In this document: positions 1-11,487 of the stretch, in pieces
Layout: each line of letters opens with the position of its first letter
How positions within the stretch are numbered: the first letter of the stretch is position 1
Source of the DNA: Halichoerus grypus
Taxonomy: Eukaryota; Chordata; Mammalia; Carnivora; Phocidae
Assembly: GCF_964656455.1 (NCBI RefSeq)
Contig: NC_135714.1
Coordinates: 64,629,850 to 64,693,849, forward strand
Reading direction: 5' to 3'
Length of the DNA stretch: 64,000 nt
Notes under the pieces: generated by a model
The model's input: the letters and a program-made list of their open reading frames with translations, nothing else
The model's database searches: none
Told to the model about the DNA's origin: nothing
Program-made: the position numbers and the translations under genes

Positions 1-158
1 CATGATCCCAAGGGTCCTGGGATGGAGGCCTGCATCGGGCTCCCTGCCCAGCAGGGAGCCTGCTTCTCCCTCTCGCTCTGCCTCTCCCCTTGCTTGTGCT
101 CTCTCGCTCTCTCTCTCTGTCAAATAAATAAATAAAATCTTTTAAAAAAAGAAAAAAA
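1..158 (+). repeat. Can-SINE, 5' cut by window edge
   Basis: The sequence begins inside the SINE body (catgatccca), followed by gcctgcttctccctctcgc, CT repeats and the tail caaataaataaataaaatc. The tRNA-like head lies outside the window. It sits in or next to the old L1 that follows. Confidence 0.9.
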
Positions 159-160
159 TT

Positions 161-799
161 AAAATGGTGCAGCTGCTGTAGACAACAACAATTCTTTAAG
201 AACATTAAAAATAGAATGACCATATGATCCAGCAATTCCATTTCTGAGTATATATATATATATATATATATATACCCAAAAAATTGAAGGCAGAATCTCA
301 AGGAGATATTTGTATACCCATGTTCATAACAGCATTTTTCACAATAGCTAAAACCTGGAAGCAATGGAAGTGTCCATCGATGGATGAATAGCTAAGCAAA
401 GCATTGTATATAGATATAATGGAATATTATTATTCTTAAAAAGGAAGGAGATTATGATACATGCCACAACATGGATGAACCTTGAAGCTATTATGTGAAA
501 GAAGCCACAAAAATACAAATGCTGTACCATTCCTCTTATATGAGTTACCTAGAATAATGAAATCGTAGAGACAGAGGTAGAATAATAGTTATCAGAGGCT
601 GAGGGAAGGAGCAAATGGGAAATTATTGTTTAATGTATATAAAGTTTCAGTTCTGCAAGATTAAAATAGTTCTGGAGATGGATGGTAGTGAAGACTTACA
701 ACAATATGAATATACATAATACCACTGAACTGCACACTTAAAAATTGTTAAGATGGCAAATTTTACGTTTGTGTATTTTACAATAAAAAATTAAAAGTA
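161..799 (+). mobile_element. Old L1 3' end (L1M type)
   Basis: Shows the classic L1 end motifs accatatgatccagcaattcc, ttcacaatagctaaaacctgg, tggatgaacc and ctgaactgcacacttaaaaa, then an A-rich end. All frames are broken. An expanded (TA)13 run lies at 249-274. The length and divergence indicate an old mammalian copy. Confidence 0.85.
249..274. repeat. (TA)13 microsatellite
   Basis: Thirteen uninterrupted TA units lie inside the old L1, at the spot where L1 normally reads gtatatatcc. Likely length-polymorphic. Confidence 0.95.
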
Positions 800-1049
800 C
801 AGATGCTGAAATGCAGTCATCCAGCTATTCCAGAATATACTTATTTTTGTAAAATACCAAATTTTTAAAAATGTTACAGGATTCTCAATTGTCAAATAAT
901 GTTTGTGAGAACTATCCAGACCCCCATATTATAGCATGAAAAGCACTCAAATGAATAATCACAATAAAATATGATGTGTATTATAAAGGGGACAAGTCCA
1001 TAGAAAAGTGATCAAGTCTAGTCTAAGGGCAGAATAACCTTCCAGAGAA

Positions 1050-1486
1050 AGGTAAAGAAGACGAGGAGTAATGGATATGTGTTTAAAGCAGAGGGAATAT
1101 TTGTACATAGACCCAGAAGCAAAAGAGAGTCCAGCACATTCCGGGAATGAAAAATGTTCAGTGTAGTCTGAAATTGAAGTGTGGCACTCGAGTGTAAGAG
1201 GCAAGACTGGAGGCTCAGGAAGGAACTAGAATGAGGAGTATCTTGTAAGTCACGTTAGGAAGATCAGATCCTCCCAAAGGCAGAAGTCAGCCATTGAAGG
1301 ACTTGAGTGGGGAATTGGCATGTTAGATGTCTCTGGCTACAACTTAGAAGGAGCAAGCCTGAAAACAAAGAACTCAGGTAATTGTAGTAATCCAGGTAAG
1401 AGGTGATATTGGCTGGACTAATGTAGTGGAAACAAAAATGGATACAAGTAGACAATCACTCCAGCTAATTAACAAGTGGAAGAGTC
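1050..1486 (-). mobile_element. L2 LINE fragment, antisense
   Basis: Diverged reverse-complement L2. Recognisable pieces include gcagagggaatatttgtaca, agccattgaagg and gtaatccaggtaagaggtgat, in the order expected for antisense L2. No open frame is left. The flanks 800-1049 show nothing I can name. Confidence 0.55.
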
Positions 1487-1503
1487 AGAAAATAGTGACT
1501 GCT

Positions 1504-1680
1504 GGGGCACCTGGGTAGCTCAATGGGTTGAGCTTCCTATTCTTGATTTCGGTTCAGGTCATGATCTCAGGGTCGTGAGATGGAGCCCCACGTCAGACTC
1601 TACACTGTGCATAGAGCCTGCTTAAGATTCTCTCTCCCTCTACCCCTATCCCACCCCCCCTTCTCTCTCTAATAAAAAAA
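1504..1680 (+). repeat. Can-SINE, older diverged copy
   Basis: Head ggggcacctgggtagctcaa, body caggtcatgatctcagggtc, CT-rich region and a short A tail. Flanked by TSDs agaaaatagtga (1487-1498) and agaaaatggtga (1681-1692) with one mismatch. Its gcctgcttaagattctctct subtype differs from most copies here and looks older. Confidence 0.9.
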
Positions 1681-1714
1681 AGAAAATGGTGATGATCTGT
1701 AGGAAGAACAAGGA

Positions 1715-1930
1715 GTTAAGAATGATAACAATGGCTAACTTATTAAAAAGGCTTTTCACGTCCGAGGGATTGCATTAAACATGTTGCATAAGTCATCTCA
1801 TTTAATTATCACAATAATTAGGTGTTTACTAATTTAGAAATGCTGGGGAATAATTGGATAGGACATAGTAGAAATGAGGCTTCAATCGAAGATGGTTCAC
1901 TCCCAAGTCCATGCTCCTAAGTACTATTTA
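1715..1930 (-). repeat. MIR SINE, antisense
   Basis: Antisense MIR features: catctcatttaattatcacaa, aggtgtttactaatttagaa and, at the far end, ctcccaagtccatgctccta. Strongly diverged. Confidence 0.65.
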
Positions 1931-2181
1931 GGCAGTTTCTCTTCAACTGGGTAGATGATATGGCCATTTATTAGAGAAAAATGGGAGAGGATGGGTTGGG
2001 AAAGAGGGTCAAGAAAGTGAAAATATTTGTAAAACACTTTAATGGAAATAGATGTTATATATAATTTATTAGTTTTGTGATCTAAATGCTGAAAGAAGTT
2101 TTACTATTTCTCTTAGGTTAAGTAGGTCAGTTATTAAAAGCATTTAATAATAAACAGCAAATGGAAGGTAATTCTATTTAC

Positions 2182-2335
2182 CAATGTTTCTCAGCCTCGC
2201 TGCAAATCAGAATCACCTGTAGAATTTTAAAAATCTAGACATGCCTGGACTTCACCCTGTGTAGTAAATATATGGAGAAGTATCTGTATTTTTCTGAAAC
2301 TTCTCAGAGATGCCAGGGCTGCAAGCCACCATTAT
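2182..2335 (+). mobile_element. MER5A-like hAT element, copy 1
   Basis: Starts caatgtttctcagc, followed by aatcagaatcacctgtagaa, as in MER5A (a non-autonomous hAT-Charlie element). The 3' end is decayed. A second copy follows at once in the same orientation. Confidence 0.6.
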
Positions 2336-2348
2336 ATAGGATTTATGC

Positions 2349-2533
2349 CAGTGTTTTTCACAATAGGAGAGCAAGATTGCTGGCATTAGGAATCTAGGAG
2401 TGCTTATTAAAATGCAAATTTTCAGTACATTCTCATGCTTCTAAATCAGAATATCTGGGAATGTGGCCCAGAAACTGCATTTTAACTGGCTTCCCAAGTG
2501 ATATTTCTATACAATAAACTTTGACAACTATTA
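2349..2533 (+). mobile_element. MER5A-like hAT element, copy 2
   Basis: The 5' end cagtgtttttcaca and the 3' end aaactttgacaacta form the diverged inverted ends of MER5A. Between them are ttaaaatgcaaattttcagt, a MER5A-like acceptable match, and ggcccagaaactgcatttta. Near full length (about 185 bp). Confidence 0.72.
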
Positions 2534-4268
2534 TTATATGGTATTTATCTGCATTTGTATTACAGATATCTTAATAATAAAAACCATATCATCACTCTTC
2601 CATATGTGTAACACTGATACTGTCCATTGAGGACATACCATTTTAGCATCAAATAGTTTTCTGTTCCTTCTTGTTAACTGTTTAAAAGCATAATACTTCA
2701 TTTCTCATCATTCCTAAATTAGTTACTCTTGAGTGAAAGAGAGAACACAAATCCTTGAATCAGCAGGAACTGGTACTTGTTAATAGTGTTCCAAACGATT
2801 TTGCATGTCAGAACTATACTATGCCGATTCATAATAAATCTAGGCCATGGCAAGTTTACAGGATCTCTTTCCAAATAAGGCTTCCACAGAAGACATGTGT
2901 CAGATTTGTTTTTTTGTGTGTGTCAGAACAATGAGCACAATATGAATGGATTTCTACCCCTCTGATGTTCCACAATATATGTTGGTTACTGCTCACAGAC
3001 TTTTAAGTCCCCCCTGGAGTTGGCCTCCTGTGTGTCCATTAGTTAGGGCTGTCGTGTACAGTGATGCAGGATACACACTGCATAACCCCAAGAAGCACCA
3101 TTCATATGTGGTCTATGATGTGCAACCTGGTGCCAATTCCCAGGGACAATACATATACCCCAGGGGAATTTTACATTCTAAATTATGTCTTGCTTTACTA
3201 TTTCCTATTATATCACATTGGAAAGCATGGGCATTACTTGAAAAGGTAGATGTAAATTTGTTGACTAAAATAACTTAAAAGCCCATTGGTAAATAAAAGA
3301 AAAGCAAGACACGTATTCACCAAAATGAAATTTAGTTCAGAAAAAAAAAGTGATAAAGACTGTGTCTGCTGATTACAAAAGAATTGTATACAATTTTCAA
3401 AAATATTACATTTATTTAAAGTAAATATAAAGTTCTGATTTTTCCTTAATTTGGCTTTAACTTAAAATGTAAGGATTTAAGATTGTCTATTTTAATCGTG
3501 ACTGCTTAAGTGTTAAGTAGATGATTATTAATTCATTTGTAGAGCAATAATGTTTGTTATCACAAAAGTGGAGGTCCTACTTAGAGAATGTTTTCTATTA
3601 CAGAAATATCTGTTGTGGGATTAAGTAAATGTTTTTATCAAACAGGTTCCTCTATAAAAATCACCACTTTATATTTACATTCTAACAAGAAGATGATGGT
3701 ATGTCTCAACTGTTTTAAGAAATTTGACATATTATTACCATTTAGAAATAGCTAGTTAAAAGAATTCTAATTCTTAAAAAAAAGGTTTTTCTCTTTTACT
3801 TTAGACTTGTTTTACTTTTTTAATCTTCTAAGTACAAGAGTCTTCTAAATAAAAGAGTTTAAATGTGAAATACTCATAAATGGAAGAGAGTACTACATTT
3901 TAACATTGGTCAGTTTAGGGTAATTATAAGTTCTTGACCATATATTTTAACAATACTTTATTCAATTAGTATGGGATTATGCAAAACAGATTTTGCAGTA
4001 TTTACTGAACATAGTAACCAAAAGTGGGTCAAACATTTTGGATAATAAAAGGCACAATTTACAAGCCCATAAACCCCTATTTTATGAAATACTGTCATTT
4101 TAATTTCAGAATGTTGTAGTGAAGACAAATACATTAATGGTTTTGGACCCCAAAATATATTAAATATTGATACTTAAAATCAACACTTGCTAATTTGGGA
4201 ACCATTAGCGCATGAGATTACCACCTCCCCCACATACACACTCATCTTGCCCTCTCCAGCTACCATGC
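2534..4268. other. AT-rich intronic DNA without a recognised element
   Basis: About 1.7 kb with no feature I can support. A 110-codon open stretch on + at 2946-3278 has no recognisable domain, no splice context and no Kozak-like start. It may be a decayed LTR or ordinary intron. Confidence 0.5.
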
Positions 4269-4280
4269 TTCATTGTTACT

Positions 4281-4495
4281 TTTTTTTTTAAGATTTTATT
4301 TATTTGAGAGAGAGAGAGAGAGAAAGGGCACGAGCATGAGCAGGGGGAGAGGCAGAGGGAGAGAGAATGGGAGAAGCAGACCCCCCTACTGAGCAGGGAG
4401 GACAGTATGTGTATGTGGGGCTTGATCCCAGGGGCCTGGGATCATGACCTGAGCCGAAGGCAGACGCTTAGCTGACTGAGCCACTCAGGCGTCCC
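4281..4495 (-). repeat. Can-SINE, antisense
   Basis: Poly-T, aagattttatttatttgaga, GA repeats, then the reversed body and the head ending ccactcaggcgtccc. TSDs ttcattgttactttt (4269-4283, sharing the T run) and ttcactgttactttt (4496-4510), one mismatch. Confidence 0.95.
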
Positions 4496-4510
4496 TTCAC
4501 TGTTACTTTT

Positions 4511-5439
4511 ACATTATTAACCATTCTATGAGTGGGGAGAGAAATATCATGTACTGACCCTACTATGTGCCACACAGTGTGTAAGGCAGGTACTTTTATG
4601 GAATCAGGAGGGGAAAGAGAAGAGGCAAAACATAAATGAGACAATTTTGTTACTGCTTGACAGCTCTAATAAGCTTAAGGAAATATATAACACTGTTGAT
4701 TAAAAGTATGCTTGGGGGTTTTTCTCAATATTTCATACATTCATTCTGATTCTCCCAGAATAGGAGCGACTGCTTGATTATTGGAGATATTTTCACGAAT
4801 ATGGAATTTTAAATACAAGTAAACAGTGGAACCTACCCTATAGAGAAAATCTATACTAGATTTCTAGTAGACTAAATGTTTGGTAGAATATGCTTATTCT
4901 AACAAAGGGAAAAGCTTCCTTGTGGAGGTGAAATAACATTTGTTCTCCCCAGCACTCGACATTACTGCTACAATGACACACAAGATGACTCCATGTCAAC
5001 CTTCTCAATGAACAAGAATTAATTTTTGGCACAGAAGAGAGTAAGAAATGGGAAACGGCAGAGAACATCCCAAATCAGTGGCACATTACCGAGCATATGG
5101 AACTAGTAAGTTCACAGGTTAGATTCACAGGAAGAAAGAAGCACAAAGGTAAAGCTCCTTCAGTCATCCGATGGGAAACAGTCGCTGTTTGCTAACCGTA
5201 TGCGTATCTAAAGAAGCAGAATGCTCAGATTTGGGGGTTTTTTGGCTTTATTTTGCCTTTGCTTTTCCTCACAGTGGCTGTGTATTCCCAGTTCGCTCAC
5301 ATTACAGAGCCCTCAATAAATAGTTACCAAATGGATGAGGCAGTGCGTATTTCTAAGGCTTGCTTGTGGTTAAAGGCACTGGACGGTGCCGCGTGAGCCA
5401 GAGTTGTACTGAGGAAGAAGTGTCGTGGGCCAGGTGTGC
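4511..5439. other. Intronic DNA, mostly unrecognised
   Basis: A short MIR/L2-like phrase (ctactatgtgccacacagtg) occurs near 4560; otherwise no repeat was recognised. From about 5160 the sequence keeps more CpG than its surroundings. Open frames on both strands here (for example 5353-5571 and 5360-5650) overlap each other and look fortuitous. Confidence 0.45.
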
Positions 5440-5515
5440 GAAGAACGCCATGGTCCCCTCATCTGTGAAGTGCCTCCCTGCCTTGTGGGTTGTGGTGAGG
5501 ATTACTCCAGACCAC
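5440..5515 (+). repeat. Possible MIR 3' half
   Basis: The phrase tcatctgtgaagtgcctccc followed by gtgggttgtggtgaggatta resembles the MIR core-to-tail segment. Short and diverged, so tentative. Confidence 0.4.
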
Positions 5516-5944
5516 AGCTCTTTACGAGAGTGTCCAGCACCAAACAAACGCTGGATGGCTGCTAAGGTCACTATACTGTTATCTGTGCCGCCACAGCTGA
5601 CGCCTCATGTGAGGCCACAGGGTGTTGGAAGCTCCAAGTTTTATGACTAAAAGGATTTTCACTGAGTGTCCAGTCAGACTGTGCCACTTTTCAGCCAAAA
5701 AATTCAGTGGCTTCCTCGGACTAGACTCTATCTGGGCTTGCTGTGACAGAGGAAGGGACACAGATATTCAGGATAAGGGCATAGCCATTTCATGCCCGTT
5801 ATATCAGGCTAAAAAATTATTACTAATCTTCGAGCCCCTTATAACAGTTCACATATAGCAGGAGCAGAGCCTTCTTCACTTCCAGTTGCCCCATCCAACC
5901 GCTCATCAAGTTATGACAATGTTACCTTCAAATATTTCTTGAGT
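5516..5944. other. Unrecognised intronic DNA with retained CpG
   Basis: No recognised repeat. Contains several CpG dinucleotides (around ctgacgcctcatg and atgcccgtt). No supported gene. Confidence 0.4.
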
Positions 5945-6030
5945 AGTATTTCTCAAATTTTAATGTATACATAAATCACTTTAGGATCTTGTTAAAATGC
6001 AGTTTCTGTTTCAGTCGGTCTGGAGTCAAA
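5945..6030 (+). mobile_element. Truncated MER5A-like fragment
   Basis: The sequence agtatttctcaaattttaat followed by aggatcttgttaaaatgcag matches the first half of MER5A. The 3' half is missing. Confidence 0.5.
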
Positions 6031-6129
6031 CACATTTTATAAACTAAATACAACTGAGTATGGTATCCGGACAAAAAAAAGAAAAGAAAAGAAAAGGTGG
6101 TTTATTACCAGCACTCCAGAAATCAATTG

Positions 6130-6545
6130 CAGTGTGGGCTCAATGGTGGCCCCCAAAGATAATAGGTCCTAAGCCCTGGAGCTCGTGAATAGCACCTTGT
6201 ATTGTAAAGGTTTGATAGACACAATTATATTAGTGTCGAAATGAAAATGTTGTCCTGAATTATCCAGTTGGGTCCTAAATGCCATCCCAAGTGTTAGAGA
6301 GACCGAGGGAGATCAGACACACAACGAAGACCATGTGAAGATGGAGGCAGAGGTCCGAGCAATGCAACCAGAAGAAGCTGGCAGAGGCAAGGAGTGGATT
6401 CTCCCCCTAAAGCCTACAGAGGAAGTGTAGACCTGCCAACACCTTGATTTGGGATTTCCAGACTCCAGAAAGGGGGGAGAATAAACTTCGGTTGCTCTAA
6501 GCCATAAAATCGATGATCGTTTCCACAACAGCAATAGGAAACAAA
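6130..6545 (+). mobile_element. MLT1-type LTR (MaLR/ERVL), sense
   Basis: A solitary old LTR. Diagnostic phrases in order: tggtggcccccaaagataat, ctgaattatccagttgggtc, aagaccatgtgaagatggag, ccagaagaagctggcagagg, acaccttgatttgggatttc and a polyadenylation-like gagaataaac. Closest to MLT1C as I remember it. No internal proviral sequence is attached. Confidence 0.85.
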
Positions 6546-6759
6546 TATATAGGATTTAATTCCTTTTTAAATCAAATACCCTTCATCCTTTAGTGTCATT
6601 AAAATTCATGTCCTTTTCTGAGAACACTTTTAAGAACCTGAAGAAGATGGGTAAAAGTCCCTTGTATGATATCCTCACATACTGCATGATATAACTTACT
6701 CATTTTTCTCATTTTACTTTTCAGTTTTAGATACACTTATATATTTAGCAGTGAGATAT

Positions 6760-7225
6760 TTCTGTATCTCAATGACTAGGGCTTAAAACAACACAATTTA
6801 TCTTACTGTTGTGTGGGTCAGAAATCTGACACGGGTCTCAGGATGAAATCAAAGTATCAGGAGGGCTGAGTTCCTATCTGCAGACTCATGGAGGCAATCA
6901 CTTCTCTTCCCTTTTCTTGCTTCCAGAGGTTGCCCACATTCCTTGGCTCAGGGCCCCCTTCTTCCTTAGTCAAAGCAGTAATGTTACATCTTTCTGACCC
7001 TTCTTCAGTAGTCACATCTCCCTCCCTGATGACAGCTTTTAAGAGCCCTTGTGATTATACTGGGTTGACCCAGACAGTCCAGGATAATCTCTCCATCTCT
7101 GGGTCCTTAATTTTAATCACAAAGTCAGAGTCTCTTTGCCATGTAAGGTGATGTATTCACAGATTCTAGAAATTCAGATGTGGACATTGTGGGGGGGGCA
7201 TTATTTGCCTACCGTACCTGCTGGA
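6760..7225 (-). mobile_element. MLT1-type LTR (MaLR/ERVL), antisense
   Basis: Antisense LTR phrases: gcttaaaacaacacaattta, aggttgcccacattccttgg, agcccttgtgattata, gtccaggataatctctccat, tgccatgtaaggtgatgtat and ggcattatttgcctacc. Closest to MLT1D. It lies about 215 bp from the sense MLT1, pointing toward it. Confidence 0.82.
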
Positions 7226-7317
7226 TAGTATTTCTAGTTCTTCAACCTAATTTTGATGATGGAGGTTTTGATATTTCCCATTACTTTTAGAAAACAGCCT
7301 TTTAATGACTTTTTTTA

Positions 7318-7523
7318 AAATCTTTTTTTTAAAGATTTTATTTATTTGACAGAGAGAGAGAGTGAGAGAGAGCACACATGAACGAGGGAGAGGGGCAGAG
7401 GGAGAGGGAGAAGCAGGCTCTCCACTGAGCAAGGAACCCGATGCAGGGCTTAATCCCAGGACCTTGGGATCATGACCTGAGCCAAAGGCAGACGCTTAAC
7501 CAACTGAGCCACCCAGGTGCCCC
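7318..7523 (-). repeat. Can-SINE, antisense
   Basis: Starts aaagattttatttatttgac and ends ccacccaggtgcccc. T-rich likely TSDs begin tgactttttt (7307) and tgattttttt (7524). The left edge is blurred by poly-T. Confidence 0.92.
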
Positions 7524-7719
7524 TGATTTTTTTTTTTTTTTTACCTTAACTGTATTTTCTAAGGTCACTCACCTAAAGAGTTCTTATTTAAAGCATTACT
7601 CATCCAACTATTTTATCTTTTTATACTGCTGCTAAATACAGTTCTAGGCTGTCAACTATTTTAGGAATCATTATTGTTAGGGTAATTTTTATACTGGAAT
7701 TATTGTTTTCCTAAAGAAG

Positions 7720-9485
7720 GGGTGCATAATTTTAAAACTTATAGCCATCATGCTGTACACTACACCCCCAGAACTTGTTTATATCTGGAAGTTTGCACCT
7801 TTGGACCACCTTCACCCATTTTGCCCACTCTCAACCCCCTGCTTCTGGCAACCACCAATCTGTTCTGTTTTTATAAGTTTGGGTTTTTTAGATTACACAT
7901 ATAAGTGAGATCAAACAGTAACAGCCTTTCTCTGTCTGACTTATTTCAGTGAACATAATGCCCTCAGGGCCCATCCACATTGTTAGAAATGGCAGGATTT
8001 CCTTTTTTTTGGTGACTGAATAATATTTCAGTGTGTGTGTATGTGCACATATATATACCACATTTTCTTTATTCATTCATTCATTCATTCAGTGGACACT
8101 TAGGTTGTTTCAACATCTTGACTATTGTGAATAATGCTGGAAGGAACATTAGAATGCAAATATCTTTTCAAGATAGTGATTTTGTTTCCTTCAGGTAATG
8201 ACCAGATGTGGAATTACTGGATCAGCTCATAATTATATTTTTAATTTTCTAAGGAAACTCCATACAGTTTTCCAATGTGGCTGAACCACTTTAGATTCCT
8301 ACCAACAGTACACGATTCTCTTTTCTCCACATCCTCACCAATACTTGTTATCTCTTGTCCTTTTGATACTCTCTGTTGTAACAGGTATGAGGTGTTATCT
8401 CATTGTGGTTTTGATTTGCATTTTCCTGATGATCAGTGATGCTGAGTACCTTCTCAAGTATTTGGTGATCACATGTATGACTTCTTTGGAAAATGTCTTT
8501 TTAGTTTCTCTGCTCATTTTTAACTGGATTTTTTTTAGGGTTTTGTTTTTGGGGGGCTTTTTGTTGTTTATTTTGCTATTACGGTATATGAGTTTTTATG
8601 TTTTGAATATTAACCACTTATCAGATATATGATTTGCAACTATTTTCTCTCATTCTATAGATTGCTTTTTCATTGTTGATGTTTTCCTCTGCTGTGCAGA
8701 AGCTTTTTAGTTTGATGTAGTCCCATTTGTTTATTTCAGCTTTTGTTGCCTTTGCTTTTGGAGTCAAATCCAAAAAATCATTGCCAAGACCTATATCAAA
8801 GAGCTTACCCACTACATTTCCTTCTAGGAGTTTTATGATTTCAGGTCTTACAATCAAGTCTTTATTCCATTTTGAATTATATGTATATGTGTGTATGATG
8901 TAAGATGCAGTTTCTTCTCCTGCATGTGGCTGTCCAGTTTTCCCAACACCATTTGTTGAAAAGACTGTCCTTTCCCCATTGTATATTCTTGACTCCTATG
9001 TCATAAATTAATTGACTATATATGCATGGTTTTATTTCTGGGCTCTTTAGTCTATGCCATCGGTCTGTGTGTCTATTTTTATGCCAATGCTATACCGTTT
9101 TGAGTATTATAGTTTTGTATTAGAGCGTGAAATCAGAACATGTGATGCCACCAACTTTGTTCTTGTTTCTTAAGATTGCTTTGGTTATTTGAGATCTTTT
9201 TGGTTCCATACAAATTTTAGGATTTTTTTTCTATTTCTGTGAAAAATTCCATTAGAATTTTGATAGGGACTGCACTGAACCTGTAGATTGCTCTGGGTAC
9301 TATGGAAAATTTAACAATATTCTTATAAACCATGAGTATGAATATCTTTCAATTTATTTGTATCTTCATATTATTTCATTGATGTCTTATTGTTTTTAGT
9401 CTATAGATCTTTCATCTCCTTGGTTAATATTACTCAGGTATTTTATTCCTTTTGATGCAATTCTAAAAGGGATTGTTTACTTCAT
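7720..9485 (-). mobile_element. Old L1, antisense, 3' UTR and end of ORF2
   Basis: Reads from the L1 3' end into ORF2 on the complementary strand. Diagnostic: aactgtgaataatgctgg-like text near 8130, acatcctcaccaatacttgt, ttgatgtagtcccatttgtt, gccaagacctatatcaaaga and ccaacaccatttgttgaaaa. Several stops and frameshifts; no intact ORF. The 95-codon + frame at 8345-8632 is antisense L1, not a gene. Confidence 0.88.
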
Positions 9486-9960
9486 TTTTCTTTTTTTAAT
9501 TAATTTTTCAGTTCAAGTATAATTAACATACAGTGTTATATTAGTTTCAGGTGTACAATATAATGATTCAACAATTCTACACATTTTTCAATGTTCATCA
9601 AGATAAATGTACTCTCAATTCCCTTTATCTATTTCACCCATCTCCTAATTCACCTCCCCTCTGGCAACCACCAGTTTGTTCTCTGTATTTAGGAGTCTGG
9701 TTTTTGTTTGTTTGTCTCTTTTTTTATATTTGCTAATTTGTTTTGTTTCTTAAATTATACATATGAATGAAATAATATGATATTTGACTTTATCTGACTA
9801 TTTCACTTGGCATTATACCCTCTAGGTCTATTCATGTTGTTGCAAATAGCAAGATTTCATCCTTTTTATGGCTAATATTCCTGTGTGTGTGTGTGTGTGT
9901 ACCACATCTTCTTTATCCATTCATTTGTTGATGGACACTTGTGTTAATTTTTCTTTCTTA
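9486..9960 (-). mobile_element. Second L1 3' end, antisense
   Basis: Starts with a T/A-rich tract and agtataattaacatacagtg, ttcaggtgtacaatata, then acttatttcac-like text and tttgttgatggacacttg. It abuts the previous L1, so one probably inserted next to or into the other. A (TG)n run lies near 9883-9900. Confidence 0.8.
9883..9900. repeat. (TG)n microsatellite in L1
   Basis: A short TG run at the L1 position that commonly expands to TG/CA in carnivoran copies (compare 22937-22958). Confidence 0.85.
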
Positions 9961-9987
9961 TAGTTGGTAGGGGTACATATAACTTTT

Positions 9988-10180
9988 ATTTTATTTTTTT
10001 AAGATTTTATTTATTTGAGAGAGAACGAGAGAGAGAGAGAGCATGAGGCGGGGAGGGTCAGAGGGAGAAGCAGATTCCCTGCTGAGCGGGGAGCCCCACG
10101 CGGGACTGGATCCTGGGACTCCAGGATCATGACCAGAGCCAAAGGCAGTCGCTTAACCAACTGAGACGCCCAGGCACCCC
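9988..10180 (-). repeat. Can-SINE, antisense
   Basis: TSDs tacatataactttt (9974-9987) and tacatataattttt (10182-10195). Begins with poly-T and aagattttatttatttgaga; ends gacgcccaggcacccc. Confidence 0.95.
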
Positions 10181-10195
10181 ATACATATAATTTTT

Positions 10196-10559
10196 AACAG
10201 TATTATTTTAAAATGTATTGTTTAGTAACTTGTTAGGTGATCTCTTTTGAGGTGAATAATAAGAATTAAAAAAAAGAATTACCTTATTTTTCTAAATTAG
10301 CAAGCTGAGATGGAGAGATTGGCTTTATCAGTACTTGTCAAAAGCGGGGGGAAAAGCCAAAATTAGAGGTAAGAAATATTTTGCCTATAATTTTTTTACT
10401 TCTTTAAATCTTATTGTCACCAATTTACTGACTCATTTTTTAACTTATTAACTGTATATGTTGCCTAAATGTTAGAGAAAATTAGCAGACTCTCATCTGC
10501 TAATATTTTAGGTATGTGGACACTTGTGCTTGTCTCAAATTCACAAATTCATCAAAACC
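10196..10559. other. AT-rich intronic DNA
   Basis: No repeat or gene recognised. Confidence 0.5.
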
Positions 10560-10835
10560 TATTAAATTCCTTTCTTCCAGTGAGCCTATCCTGATCATCC
10601 CAACCCAAAGTGATATGGTACTTCTTCCAAAGACTTAAACTGCTTATCTTGTATATTGATCATTTGATGCTGCCTTGAATTATTCATCATTTTTTATTTG
10701 ATTAAATGTTTTCTTCCAGTTGAATTGTGAGCTACTTGGTGGCGAATGATAAACATTATATTTCTTCACACATCTTTTGTGCTTATAATACTGTTCTGCC
10801 CATTGTAGGTAATTAGAGTACATTTGCTTGTTGGT
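10560..10835 (+). mobile_element. L2 3' end, sense (diverged)
   Basis: Contains gaattgtgagctacttggtg, atcttttgtgcttataatac and cattgtaggtaattagagta, the order found in the L2 3' end. A 69-codon acidic frame on the other strand (10680-10889) falls in this repeat and is not a gene. Confidence 0.5.
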
Positions 10836-11180
10836 CAACAGTATCACATCCTCATCCTCATCATAATTATCAGCATCTTCAATAAGCATTTCATTTACTG
10901 AGAAAATGACAAGTCATTGTCTAGAACAGCAAAGAACATCTTCAAAAACGTTTAACACATTTTTGTTGCATCATACACAGGGAAGAAAGTACCATCTCTT
11001 GTACTGGGGAATTCAAGGGCCAGTTATATGCACCAAAATGTTGTGTGATCTAATGGAAATTTTAAGAAATTGAAAAAATCAGGAGATCTGTCCCTCACTC
11101 CACCTCTTCAGGCCTTCATTAACAAATTACTTTAGGCAATCTGGGTCATATTGACCAATGCTCTATTCTTCATCTTCAGA
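10836..11180. other. Unrecognised intronic DNA
   Basis: No feature supported. Confidence 0.45.
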
Positions 11181-11193
11181 ATTGCCACTGTGG

Positions 11194-11317
11194 TGGGGTG
11201 CCTAGGTGGCTCAGTCTGTTAAGCATCTGACTCTTGATCTCAGCTCAGGTCTTGATCTCATGGTCATGAGTTCAGGCCTCATGTTGGGCTCCACATGGAG
11301 CCTACTGAAAAAAAATA
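11194..11317 (+). repeat. Can-SINE, internally shortened
   Basis: Head ggggtgcctaggtggctcag, then body to ccacatggagcctactg, directly followed by poly-A; the CT-rich region is absent. TSDs attgccactgtgg (11181-11193) and attgccacaatgg (11318-11330). Confidence 0.93.
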
Positions 11318-11487
11318 ATTGCCACAATGGCGATGTCTTTCATGTATACACCATTAGGCTATACTATGGGCAAAATGAGAAAATACAAGATAATTTACTT
11401 TAAAAGATAAAGAAATTCCTTATAAAAGCCAAATTCTTATTCATGATCATCTCAAAATCACATTCTCAGATAAGAATTCCCAAGAGG

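Noticed and set aside
2946..3278. 110-codon + frame, possible small gene
   Set aside because: No recognisable domain, and a second frame overlaps it. Could be a decayed LTR; not enough support for a gene.
6130..7225. A provirus flanked by two LTRs
   Set aside because: The two MLT1 LTRs are in opposite orientation, differ in subfamily, and have only 215 bp between them with no retroviral internal sequence.
10680..10889. Acidic 69-codon minus frame
   Set aside because: Falls on a sense L2 3' end; the acidic start comes from a simple tcatcctcatcctcatc-like run.
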